Below are positions 24,001-34,867 of a DNA stretch of 64,000 nucleotides, in pieces; the first letter of the stretch is position 1; each line of letters opens with the position of its first letter. The position numbers and the translations under genes are program-made. Under the pieces are notes generated by a model that worked only from the letters and a program-made list of their open reading frames with translations, was not told the DNA's origin and searched no databases. Where the stretch lies: the NCBI GenBank assembly GCA_029582155.1, contig CM055896.1:22621110-22685109 (forward strand). The letters are read 5' to 3'. This DNA is from Panopea generosa (Eukaryota > Mollusca > Bivalvia > Adapedonta > Hiatellidae).

Positions 24001-25842
24001 ATATTGTCTCTACAAGACACTACTTTCAAAGATGTGAAATGGTAGTCTAGTCATAGAAGGTTAACCAGTACTAGACGCATATTGTCTCTACAAGACACTA
24101 CTTTCAAAGATGTGAAATGGTAGTCTAGTCATAGAAGGTTAACCAGTACTAGACACATATTGTCTCTACAAGACACTACTTTCAAAGATGTGAAATGGTA
24201 GTCTAGTCATAGAAAGTTAACCAGTACTAGACGCATATTGTCTCTACAAGACACTACTTTCAAAGATGTGAGATGGTAGTCTAGTCATAGAAGGTTAACC
24301 AGTACTAGACGCATATTGTCTCTACAAGACACTACTTTCAAAGATGTGAAATGGTAGTCTAGTCATAGAAGGTTAACCAGTACTAGACGCATATTGTCTC
24401 TACAAGACACTACTTTCAAAGATGTGAAATGGTAGTCTAGTCATAGAAGGTTAACCAGTACTAGACACATATTGTCTCTACAAGACACTACTTTCAAAGA
24501 TGTGAAATGGTACTCTAGTCATAGAAAGTTAACAAGTACTAGACGCACATTGTCTTTACAAGACACTACTTTCAAAGATGTGAGATGGTAGTCTAGTCAT
24601 AGAAGGTTAACCAGTACTAGACGCATATTGTCTCTACAAGACACTACTTTCAAAGATGTGAAATGGTAGTCTAGTCATAGAAGGTTAACCAGTACTAGAC
24701 GCATATTGTCTCTACAAGACACTACTTTCAAAGATGTGAAATGGTAGTCTAGTCATAGAAGGTTAACCAGTACTAAACGCACATTATCTCTACAAGACAC
24801 TACTTTCAAAGATGTGAAATGGTAGTCGTCATAGAAGGTTAACCAGTACTAGACGCACATTGTCTCTACAAGACACTACTTTCAAAGATGTGAAATGGTA
24901 GTCTAGTCATAGAAGGTTAACAAGTACTAGACGCACATTGTCTCTACCAGACACTACTTTCAAAGATGTGAAATGGTAGTCGTCATATAAGGTTAACCAG
25001 TACTAGACGCATATTGTCTCTACAAGACACTACTTTCAAAGATGTGAGATGGTAGTCTAGTCATAGAAGGTTAACCAATACTAGACGCATATTGTCTCTA
25101 CAAGACACTACTTTCAAAGATGTGAAATGGTAGTCTAGTCATAGAAGGTTAACCAGTACTAGACGCATATTGTCTCTACAAGACACTACTTTCAAAGATG
25201 TGAAATGGTAGTCTAGTCATAGAAGGTTAACCAGTACTAGACGCATATTGTCTCTACAAGACACTACTTTCAAAGATGTGAGATGGTAGTCGTCATAGAA
25301 GGTTAACCAGTACTAGACGCATATTGTCTCTACAAGACACTACTTTCAAAGATGTGAAACGGTAGTCTAGTCATATAAGGTTAACCAGTACTAGACGCAT
25401 ATTGTCTCTACAAGACACTACTTTCAAAGATGTGAAATGGTAGTCTAGTCATAGAAGGTTAACCAGTACTAGACGCATATTGTCTCTACTAGACACTACT
25501 TTCAAAGATGTGAAATGGTAGTCGTCATAGAAAGTTAACAAGTACTAGACGCACATTGTCTTTACAAGACACTACTTTCAAAGATGTGAAATGGTAGTCT
25601 AGTCATAGAAGGTTAACAAGTACTAGACGCACATTGTCTCTACAAGACACTACTTTCAAAGATGTGAAATGGTAGTCGTCATAGAAGGTTAACCAGTACT
25701 AGACGCATATTGTCTCTACAAGACACTACTTTCAAAGATGTGAGATGGTAGTCTAGTCATGGAAGGTTAACCAGTACTTGACGCTCATTATTCAGTCAAC
25801 AAGACACTACTTTCAAAGATGTGAGATGGTAGTCGTCATAGA
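21020..25842. repeat. 78/76-bp satellite array, about 62 copies
   Basis: The unit is 'ggttaaccagtactagacgc', then ATATTGTCTCTACAAGACAC, then TACTTTCAAAGATGTGAAAT, then GGTAGTCTAGTCATAGAA. Spacing is 78 bp where the junction reads GTCTAGTCAT and 76 bp where it reads GTCGTCAT (for example 21179 to 21255 is 76, 21409 to 21487 is 78). The long form carries the perfect inverted arms GTCTAGT and ACTAGAC, 18 nt apart with GGTTAACC inside. A second dyad is TGTCT (5 nt) AGACA. Truncated units occur at 21783 and 23147. Blocks repeat at offsets of 1597 and 1987 bp, showing multi-monomer duplication. Confidence 0.97.
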
Positions 25843-25879
25843 AAAAAGTTCACGGCCAATCATCTCAGTGACTGCGACT

Positions 25880-25958
25880 TGGCGGAGATTCGAACTCGCA
25901 ACACCATAGTTGAATATCAAACACGTTACCAAATAAGCTATCCAGGCACCGTTGTGAC
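25880..25958 (-). repeat. tRNA-like SINE head
   Basis: On the minus strand, 'ggtgcctggatagcttattt' followed by GGTAACGTGTTTGATATTCAAC and GCGAGTTCGAATCTCC has box A and box B (GTTCGAATC) order and spacing of a tRNA. The T-stem is only about 3 bp and the acceptor stem is open, so it is a degenerate SINE head rather than a tRNA gene. It sits directly at the right edge of the 78-bp array. Confidence 0.55.
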
Positions 25959-25959
25959 A

Positions 25960-27265
25960 GGAATATCGATGGTTATCGGTTTAACATCTTCTGAAGGCAG
26001 CCAAAATGTGCTTCATTTAGGAAATTAGTTTTTGTACAATGTATGCCTTAATATTAACACTAATTGTATAGAAATTAAAATATAAGCGAGAATAAACTCT
26101 ATTTGACTTTGAATGTATGTACAATATATCACTCTGAATACCATTGTAAACTATCCAATTAAACATGAAAATCAAAATACGACGATAAATACCTGAAACT
26201 GTTCATAACCGCAGGCATCTTAGTGTAACTTCATTGATAGTTAAAACATGTGTCACGAAAAAAGTGATTGAATATTCATTTTTACAGTAAACCATTAGTC
26301 AATGGAAAACCAGTATAAACACATATGTGTTTCTAAATGTCTGTATTCCTTGGCATAAATCGTGAAACAAACTGTAGCATCAGATCTTGAAAACGTTACG
26401 GTAAGACTTTACAATCGGCTATTCATATCTTCACGGCTGAGATCAGTTGTCACGTTTTCGGTATGTATTGTACTTAACATTAGGATTGTTCTTTACATTG
26501 ATTTATATGTTTACCATGTTGTCTTGGCTGTGTTCTTTCGATGATAGTTTTTGTCTGTGGTGGCGTGCGCCTTTTTCCCATATAATTTCTTATGTTTTCT
26601 CATCAAATATGTACTTTATAGCTGTGTGATGTATATACCGTTAAAAACTCATCTTATTAAGAATCTTTAAACATGCTTCATGCACTTATTAGTAAACAGT
26701 TTGAAACGTATGACTGTTTTTGAATAATCCGTTTTCTCTGTTTATATTAGATATTGTTCGTGCCTAAATAAATGTTTCCCCATGAAAAAAGAGTAAAAAT
26801 CGGTTAAATACTGATCAGCACATGCAATCATTTTTTTTAGATACAAATCTTGTGTATTTAAAAAATACGAACACGAACGGTAGTTAATTATTCATAACTT
26901 TACAGTTAAATTTTGAAAAAGCAACACAACTTTAATGTACGAAATAAGCAACACAGAGCGACTGTAAACATTTCATTATAGGTTCTAAATAACACAAATC
27001 AGCAGATATTCTACCTGAATAAACTAGTTGATTGGTATCAAACACACGTTGATACAATGGTTTTAAACCAAATGGCCTTAAAGGGAACAGCGAGGAAGAG
27101 TTTATGAGTTGTAGAACAATAGTTAACTTACTTGAAAAAAGTTCATTAAAATAAATCAGGCGCATTTGTAAATAATGATATACGCTTCCAGCTTGTCTTC
27201 TAACTGCGTTAAAAGTTTTTGCAATTCCATAAATGTTCTTTACCTTTGAGGAACACTAATTTATG
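25960..27265. other. Non-coding, no gene recognised
   Basis: AT-rich sequence. Frames at 26362-26544, 26447-26629 and 26932-27165 are short and unrecognised. Confidence 0.4.
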
Positions 27266-28270
27266 AATATATCACAATAATTCCAATCTCACTTTCATAT
27301 ATGTATTTGAAACATTTTATTTTTCAATAAAACCCCTGAAGCTGAACTACCTTTTTACATTTCTCACGCAAGCAAAGAAGCATTGGCATTTTGATGGTTA
27401 TTTAATATTATACGAACAAAATGACACACACCACGGTTCCATACTTGTTTTAGTAATAATAAAAAAAAATGACACGCACCACGGCTCCACACTTATTTTA
27501 GTAATAAAATACAACAAAAATTAGTTGTTAACTATTTGTTTTTATTTTATTTATTGTTTTATTGTTAATTTCTTTTGTTCTGTGATTTCAACCGGCGACA
27601 CGGTTTTTTTTGACACACAATGAAGTAGATCACACAATGTTCATATTTGAGATGAAACGATATACGAACCATTAAACGGTCCTGATTTACCGAAAAAAGT
27701 ATTTTTCATAGACCAATTAATTTACCAGGAAACAAATGAAATGAAAATGTAGGTTAAGTTCACTGACAGAAGCAGATGATCGTAAAGATCGAAAGATGTA
27801 AATATAAAAACCTTGCAAGTGTCAATTTCAATATTTTTCTATCCTTTATTCAGTTTGAAAAGTTCCAGATTCCATCATGAGCGTAGATTTATAACCATCG
27901 TAAATGCTGACACGTTTAAAGAGTCGTGTAGTTAAAACCTGAACAATGAATTCTTTGACCTTGTGTACATTGCAACTGACTGTGTAGGTACGTCCTTGAA
28001 GTATGTCCTAATCCAGAAGGTGAAAGGGGGATGTGATTTTTTTACCTCAAAATATTTCGTCACTTTACACAAAAAGGCAGAGTTCAGCTGATAATGGAAA
28101 CAATAACCGTTACGATAAAATTGGATAAATAAGTGAATTTAATATCAACTGGTATGTATTCCCTATAACTCATTAGAAATTATCATTATCAGGATTGGAT
28201 TTTTTTCTGAGTTTATGCATGTGTAAAGAACGTCGAATCACGCACAAATCAAACAAAGTCCGCATAAAAA
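27266..28270 (+). repeat. Long diverged duplication, copy 1
   Basis: It aligns in order with 35540-36780. Shared blocks include AAAGAAGCAT and CATTTTGATG, TTTGAGATGAAACGATA, 'gcagagttcagctgataatg' with GAAACAA and CCGTTACGATAA, and CGCACAAATC near the end. No coding frame is shared, so it is a duplicated or interspersed non-coding segment. Confidence 0.75.
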
Positions 28271-28286
28271 CGAGAAAAAAAGGAAT

Positions 28287-28522
28287 TTGATCCTGTAATA
28301 TAATTAACGACAGTTCTCTCAGTTTGTACTGTCAGGATGACATATTTGATCCTGTAATATAATTAACGACAGTTCTCTCAGTCTGTACTGTCGGGATGAC
28401 ATATTTTATCCTGTAATATAATTAACGACAGTTCTCTCAGTCTGCACTGTCGAGATGACATATTTGATCCTGTAATATAATTAACGACAATTCTTTCAGT
28501 TTGTACTGTCGGGATGACATAT
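28287..28522. repeat. 59-bp minisatellite, 4 copies
   Basis: TTGATCCTGTAATATAATTA (or TTTATCC) starts at 28287, 28346, 28405 and 28464, an exact 59-bp period. The unit contains CGACAGT and ACTGTCG arms about 13 nt apart, a perfect 7-bp inverted repeat in most copies. Confidence 0.95.
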
Positions 28523-28894
28523 TTTTTTCATTTTGTCAAACTTAATCGCTATGTTTACTAAATGAGCTTTCGGTATAAACTAGCAATGGAAGAGCTATTA
28601 TCAATAACAGAACTCGCTGAAAACGCATTAAAAACAATGTCATTCGATATAAGATTGCAATTTAATGGTGCCAAAATGAGAGTAAAATTTAGTGTATGTA
28701 AAGTATTCATAAATTGATGATCATTGACATAATTAAAAAACGTAATAGTTTTAAAGAAATACATTTTAAAACAATTTTTGATGGGAAGCAAAAAATTAAC
28801 GAAGACGTCGGACTAGCTAGTTTGCTACTGACCGTCCTAAGGCGGTTATCCCTGTTGTCATGTCTGCTATATATATTACACTTTATTATTTTCT
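28523..28894. other. Non-coding spacer
   Basis: AT-rich. Two overlapping frames on opposite strands (28558-28791 and 28714-28941) are unsupported. Confidence 0.4.
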
Positions 28895-29687
28895 ATACGA
28901 TTGGTTGTGTGTATGCTAGTGTTGCGGTGGATGTATGCTAGTGTTGCAGTGGATGTATGCTAGTGTTGCGGTGGATATGCGATTGGTTGTGTGTATGCTA
29001 GTGTTGCGGTGGATGTATGCTAGTGTTGCAGTGGATGTATGCTAGTGTTGCGGTGGATATGCGATTGGTTGTGTGTATGCTAGTGTTGCGGTGTATGTAT
29101 GCTAGTGTTGCGGTGGATGTATGCTAGTGTTGCGGTGGATATGCGATTGGTTGTGTGTATGCTAGTATTGCGGTGAATATACGATTGGTTATGTGTAAGC
29201 TAGTGTTGCGATGGATATACGATTGGTTGTGTGTATGCTAGTATTGCGGTGGATATACGATTGGTTATGTGTATGCTAGTGTTGCGGTGAATGTATGCTA
29301 GTGTTGCAGTGGATGTATGCTAGTGTTGCGGTGGATATGCGATTGGTTGTGTGTATGCTAGTATTGCGGTGAATATACGATTGGTTATGTGTAAGCTAGT
29401 GTTGCGATGGATATACGATTGGTTGTGTGTATGCTAGTATTGCGGTGGATATACGATTGGTTATGTGTATGCTAGTGTTACGATGGACATACGATTGGTT
29501 GTGTGTATGCTAGTGTTGCGGTGGATATACGATGTGTTGTGTGTATGCTAGTATTGCGGTGGATATACGATTGGTTATGTGTATGCTAGTGTTGCGATGG
29601 ATATACGATTGGTTGTGTGTATGCTAGTGTTGCGGTGGATATACGATGTGTTGTGTGTATGCTAGTATTGCAGTGGATATACGATTA
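28895..29687. repeat. Composite 22-bp / 16-bp tandem array
   Basis: Two modules alternate: A, GTATGCTAGTGTTGCGGTGG plus AT (22 bp), and B, ATACGATTGGTTGTGT (16 bp). The left part follows a B-A-A-A pattern. The right part is mostly B-A, giving a 38-bp unit. G/A variants (GTATTG, GCAGTG, TTATGTG) mark subfamilies. Confidence 0.93.
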
Positions 29688-29713
29688 TTAAAGTTATGTC
29701 TCTTGTTTACATA

Positions 29714-31037
29714 CGAGGGACGTTCAAAAACAAATCGGACTTTTTCTCTAATGATATTATTATCGTCCTCAGGATAACAAAACTTACATAAATGCAAACC
29801 GCTTTCCATTTTAAATTTTTCTCAAAAGTTGTATGCACAACGAGGATGATACGTCCAAAGCAACGAACGTTCCATTTACCGTAGTAACGCATATGCGGCG
29901 CACGCCGTTAGTATAGTTGCAATTGTCACGGCGACAGTTGCAATTATGGTTGCCCAATAGCTTTAGAAATCCGATAAATTGTTACGTAACGTAATAGTTA
30001 CATAACTGCTTTATTTGACGTCATTTGCATTTTAAATACAAGCATAAACCGCGTTTTCGAAGACTGTGATATAGATATTTGCATGAAAATATGGCGTCAT
30101 CGGAAAAGTTGGAAATAGGTACAAACATAAAGTAAAACGTGAACTAGTGTTTAGGCGGAATAAGAAATTTGCCGACGGACGTGATTCATTGGAAATGATA
30201 AGAGGAGGGGACGAAAGTCGAAAATTAGCAATGACGTCGTGACGTCTGTTCGAGGTGCACTTGAAAACGATCGATGATTGACAGTTAAGGCGTTATCCAT
30301 CAGGATCGGTGTTAGTGTGGGTACAATTTATACAATTCTAACGGAATATTTAAATATGTCAAAGGTATATGCACGGTGGGTGCCCAGGTTTTTGAAGGAT
30401 AATGGAAAAGAGCGACGTGTGAAGGATTTAAAAAAAATCTTAAGCAATACAAAAAGGACGGTGATGAATTCCTAGACAGGATGATAATAACGGATGAAAA
30501 AAAGCGACCAGGGATACCACTAGAGCATTACCTGTAACACCAGGACAACGCACCGCCACATACGGCTGTACCAACACAGTTAGAGATCTATTGGCTGGTT
30601 TTCGGTCGAGTTGACCACCTGCCGTATCCACCAGACCTGGCGCCATTTGATTTTGCCCTAGGCCTATTCCCAGTCGCAATTGAAGGACTGCCGATTCTCA
30701 TCACCGTCAGAACTACGTTCTGAAACTTCAAATATTATCGCATGGTACGACCAGGACTGGTATATAGACATTTTCGATAAGTGGGTAAAACGACATCGTA
30801 AATGCGTGGCATACAATGAAAAAAAAAAAGACAAGCAAGTTATTGACGTTACAGACGTCGTTATCAATATCCACTGGGTGCGCCGGGTCTACCTAGGTGC
30901 CTGCTTTTAAACCGTGCTGTTGTATTGTAAAATGGTCTCACATTATCAAATATATTTATTACATGTAGCAGAAAGATGAAGGTTTTCAATAATGTATTTT
31001 TTATTCTTTTGCATGATTTATTTTTGAATGTCCTTCG
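29714..31037 (+). mobile_element. mariner transposon relic (Tc1/mariner, DD34D)
   Basis: The left terminal repeat begins CGAGGGACGTTCAAAAAC at 29714, directly after TA (29712-29713), the usual mariner target. The right end at 31011-31037 reads on the minus strand CGAAGGACATTCAAAAATAAATC, a match at 21 of 27 positions to the left end. The span of 1324 bp is typical for mariner. Inside is a decayed transposase (30091-30910). The leader before it, about 375 bp, is long for the family and may hold a later insertion. The right TA is one base away from the expected position. The element appears dead. Confidence 0.85.
30091..30910 (+). pseudogene. mariner transposase pseudogene
   Basis: An intact protein of this family cuts and joins element ends using three catalytic Asp residues. 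Here the start reads MASSEKLE, a common mariner N-terminus. It is followed after frame changes by SLEMIRGGDES and FEVHLKTIDD (first helix-turn-helix region). The clean frame 30278-30475 then carries VGTIYTILTEYLNMSKVYAR and WVPRFL, the second HTH and WVP(R/H) linker. A slip in the A-run near 30430 moves to a frame with DGDEFLDRMIITDE, whose last Asp (30493) is the first catalytic residue. HQDNAPPHTA (second Asp at 30544) and PYPPDLAPFDF (third Asp at 30649) follow, 34 residues apart, fitting DD34D. Only about 16 codons separate the first and second Asp, against roughly 90 normally, so about 75 codons are deleted. A last frame change near 30668 leads to the C-terminal WYIDIFDKWVKRHRKCV. At least four frame breaks and in-frame stops make it non-functional. 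Confidence 0.88.
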
Positions 31038-31039
31038 CT

Positions 31040-31558
31040 ATATTTACTGTAGCATAATAACATTACGAGCGAAGTTTGTCTTTTCTTTATATGAATGGTA
31101 ATTGCAAATGCGAGCAAATCCAATATTTCAGCTACATATTTTATACACAATGTAAATTGATAACATCTACAACTAGTTCTGTGTTCGTGTTTTATACTGA
31201 ATATAACTTTGACGTCCAATAAATGATCATTATTAAATGAAACATTGCAAAATCGATGAATAATATTTCCCAAGTACAATATGTTTCATTTTGAGATTAT
31301 CTGTAATGTTAACAGGCGGCATATAAATAGTACAGCAAAGTTATTATTATTGCCTTTCACAACCGTTCATCATCTATCTGAAGGGAAATGCTATATGCGT
31401 TAAAACACAAACCTGATAATGGAATGAATAATTGTAAGAGATGCACTTTACTCTTGATTTACAATGTATCAGGAAACGCTATCTTATAATTCATATTAGA
31501 ATATTGCATTGTTAAATATTTTGTTCAATTGAATGATATTTGGAATAGTTATGTTTTG
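31040..31558. other. Non-coding, no gene recognised
   Basis: AT-rich sequence. The minus frame at 31001-31279 overlaps the mariner end and is unsupported. Confidence 0.4.
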
Positions 31559-31560
31559 GA

Positions 31561-31640
31561 ACAACAGCAACGACAACGACAAAAAAGACGACACCGACGA
31601 CGACGACACCGACGACGACAACTACAACGATGACGATGAT
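31561..31640. repeat. (GAC/AAC)n microsatellite
   Basis: An imperfect trinucleotide tract of CAA, CGA and GAC units, including two copies of GACGACACCGACGACGAC. Confidence 0.88.
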
Positions 31641-31819
31641 TTGGTCACTGTCTTCCACATTTACTCATGTTCTAATAAATGACAAACAACAGACAACTTT
31701 TATAAAAAATCGCGGTATGTGAATATAAATCAATATAACCTCAATAGAGAGGTAATACACGTGTCCTGTATATATCAAATAAAGCCAAAAGCGTAGCAAT
31801 CACCTCGCAAGCAGTTAAA

Positions 31820-32060
31820 GTGTGTGGTTGGTAATGTAGTGGATATATTATTGCTTACTCATACTAGAGGAAGCGGGTTGGTAATGTAGTGGATATATTA
31901 TTGCTTACTCATACTGGAGGAAGCGGGTTGGTAATGTAGTGGAGATATCATTGCTTACTCATACTAAAGGAAGCGGGTTTGATCCTAGGCTTGGCCTGGT
32001 GATGTCTGAATTAAAAAACGTAGTTCTGGTTCGATCTACCCAGGAAACGAAATACTCGAA
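31820..32060 (+). repeat. SINE with tandemly triplicated tRNA-like head
   Basis: GGTTGGTAATGTAGTGGATA starts at 31826, 31876 and 31926, an exact 50-bp period covering the box A half and ending GAAGCGG. Only the third copy continues into the B box GGGTTTGATCC (about 31976) and a following body (CCTAGGCTTGGCCTGGTGATG). The 66-codon frame at 31939 is unsupported. Confidence 0.65.
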
Positions 32061-32868
32061 ACATATGCATATAAACTTTGAAATTACTTCATATCGAGCA
32101 AGAATAAGTTGCTCTAGTATAAACGAAACGAACAAATAAACATATAATTATTATATTTTTCTTAAAATTATTAAATGAAATATTGCAATTTCAACTTAAC
32201 AAAGTTAAAGTGTACCAAGCACATGTTTAACTTTCCTGTTTCGTCGTTTTCATGAGTAAACTTAAGTATATATCTATAAGTTATAGAATAAAAATCAACA
32301 AAATGCAATTGCTCACATCGACATTCCGATTCCCTATTACTATATCACCATAATTCCATATTTCTATATAGATATACGTACACACCGACCTATACATATT
32401 GATTCTAATTCTCCATACTCATTCATCATATTGCCCCGGCGTCCAATAAAACACCTCAGTATCGAGGTGCTGTAAACATCCCATTCATCCGTTACAGTTC
32501 TCAGGAAATTAACATCGTACATTTTTACACTTAGTGGGTAATTATTCGGTTTCGACTAATTGTTCATGGTGTCACTAAACCAACACAATTACTTACAGCG
32601 CAAACACCAATCTCAGCAGTCCACTTCAATAAAGGATATTTGTAAGGAAATGGAAAATTATGTACCAGTAACAGGCCTTGTACAAATATTATCCCAACAC
32701 ACGTGAACGGTTTATGGAAATCAATAGCCTCGTTAATTCATTCCGAATTAGGAAGCTGACCTGTTCCGATACGTTCACCCACACATGTGCATTTTATAGG
32801 CTACACCGATTAAAGTTTCATAATGTTTGTAAAAATATTTGAAAACGAAAAGGGTCGTGTTTTCTGAA
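32061..32868. other. Non-coding, no gene recognised
   Basis: AT-rich sequence with no recognised element. Confidence 0.4.
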
Positions 32869-32870
32869 GG

Positions 32871-32990
32871 TGATATAACACACATTGTCCCAAGTGTTAC
32901 GTTTATACGCAGTTGTTTTATAAATACGGATTTTTTTATAAAATGTAATGCTTATTTTTTAAGTCGAAAACAGGTAATGTACATGCAAAA
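32871..32990 (+). repeat. Short direct duplication, copy 1
   Basis: TGATATAACACACATTGTC, AAATACGGATTTTTT and AATGCTTA(C/T)TTT blocks recur in the same order at 33760-33890. Confidence 0.65.
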
Positions 32991-33759
32991 GGTTATTTAT
33001 ATAACGAACCGCAATAACTGGTTATAGAATGAGTTCAACGAATCAAACACCATAGTATAACATGTGCGCCTTTGTCGTGTGTTGTCAACTTTTTATGATT
33101 TGTCATAATATTTGAGTTACGACGTTGAATTGGTGAACAACCTAGCTAATCCAAAGATAGAATATCAGAAGCACCTTGGAATAACTGAAATACTGTTGTA
33201 AAAGGCACACCACGTGCGAACAAAGCAATTATCCATACTCTGAATACACACACTGGTTTAAGCATTGTCTCAGTGGAACGTCACTCCAGTTACAAAGACT
33301 ATATTATGACACTGTATGGAGTACAAATTAAAATGTTCACCGTGTTCTCATATCTGAGTTGTATTCTAAAACCTTTTTTTACAGATTTGTTATTTGCGTT
33401 ATCAAAATAAGTATTGCGTCATATGGCCTAAGAAAACCCTGCGTATCCAAGCAACGGTATTATACAATATAATGGAATGTTTTTTTTTGTTTAGACAAAG
33501 ATAAACTGGGTGATGACATTACGTGTTCATCAAATATCAGTATTTATTTGTCTGATTCTTAGGCCGATCATATTCCTGATATTACCATTGTAATATATAT
33601 AAAAAACAAATACACTTTTCGTTCATCGTGCACTGTAATTGTTGTGGAAACTAAACTAACTAGATTATACATTTCGTGTACACTTGGGATGTTAATCAAC
33701 AGTAACAGACGATTATGTAGCAATTACCGTGGAACCTTCTCTGTAATGTCTTCAACCAG
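32991..33759. other. Non-coding, no gene recognised
   Basis: AT-rich sequence between the two copies of the short duplication, with nothing recognised. Confidence 0.4.
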
Positions 33760-33890
33760 TGATATAACACACATTGTCACACTGCATACCAAGTCTTAAG
33801 TATAACGTTTTGTACATGATTGTTTGATAAATACGGATTTTCTCATGAAATATAATGCTTACTTTAAAACGCAAAAAAATGTAATTATGC
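33760..33890 (+). repeat. Short direct duplication, copy 2
   Basis: Diverged copy of 32871-32990, shifted by 889 bp at its start. It shares TGATATAACACACATTGTC and GATAAATACGGATTTTCTCA-type blocks. Confidence 0.65.
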
Positions 33891-33899
33891 TGTACACTT

Positions 33900-34545
33900 T
33901 GTAGTTAAAAGTTTAGGAAAAGTATATTTCATTTTCTGTTCAGTTTATTATGTTTTTTTTATATGGAATGAATGGAATATGATGGAAGTCTTTATATAAA
34001 GAGGGTAGCTTAATTAGTTTAAAGTTATTATTCCTTGGAGCCCTCTAATGATACATTTACATATCATTTACAAAATGCAATAGCAAAATTGCAAAATTGA
34101 TTGTACATGAAATATGATAATTACATACAATATATCATCTTTTTTAGATTTTTAAGTAAACAATTGAAAGTCTCTTTGATTAAAATATACAGTTTAATTT
34201 TATAATGTTACTTTCGAATCTTTTGCGTGTTTGTTAAATCAGTTTTGTTTCTAAAAGAGGATGATCTTTCCTCAGACATGGAAAATGATTTATATAAATT
34301 TAGTCTGTAACAACATTTGGTGTTGAATGTCCTTATTTAAACGCTTTGGATAGATATTTACATAATTTGTATTTGTTGACTGTATCAACTCCATAAATTT
34401 AAACATACTCATTTTTTTTTTAAATAGTAACCTGGAATATATTTTTTCCGAATAACACAGTATGGTTCACAAATTGAAATGAAATGAAACTCGTCTTTTA
34501 TATCATTTGATTTCCATATCTGACAAACTCGCTCGTTTCTCTCAA
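33900..34545. other. Non-coding, no gene recognised
   Basis: Very AT-rich sequence without recognised features. Confidence 0.4.
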
Positions 34546-34566
34546 CTCTCTCTCTCTCTCTCTCTC
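34546..34566. repeat. (CT)n microsatellite
   Basis: Uninterrupted CT dinucleotide tract of 21 bp. It lies inside the unsupported frame 34507-34809. Confidence 0.95.
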
Positions 34567-34867
34567 ATACATCTCCATGTTTCTATTATTAAATTATGTA
34601 CTGAAATTCGAATCTTTGTTAAGAAACTTCTAAGTGATTTAGAATGTAACTATTCTAAATATGTTTCTAAAGAAAAAAGATACTTTATATTCTTATATCA
34701 TGACAAAACTCTATTGGCTTCTACGTCAGACTTCCAGATTTGCACGAAATTATCAATCAGTCATATCAATATATGTGTGTACATTGGAGGTGGATGCCTA
34801 TATCTGTAGCACTTGCGATAATAATTGCTTAAATATTACTAAATATTATCTTCGGGACAAATGTAGT

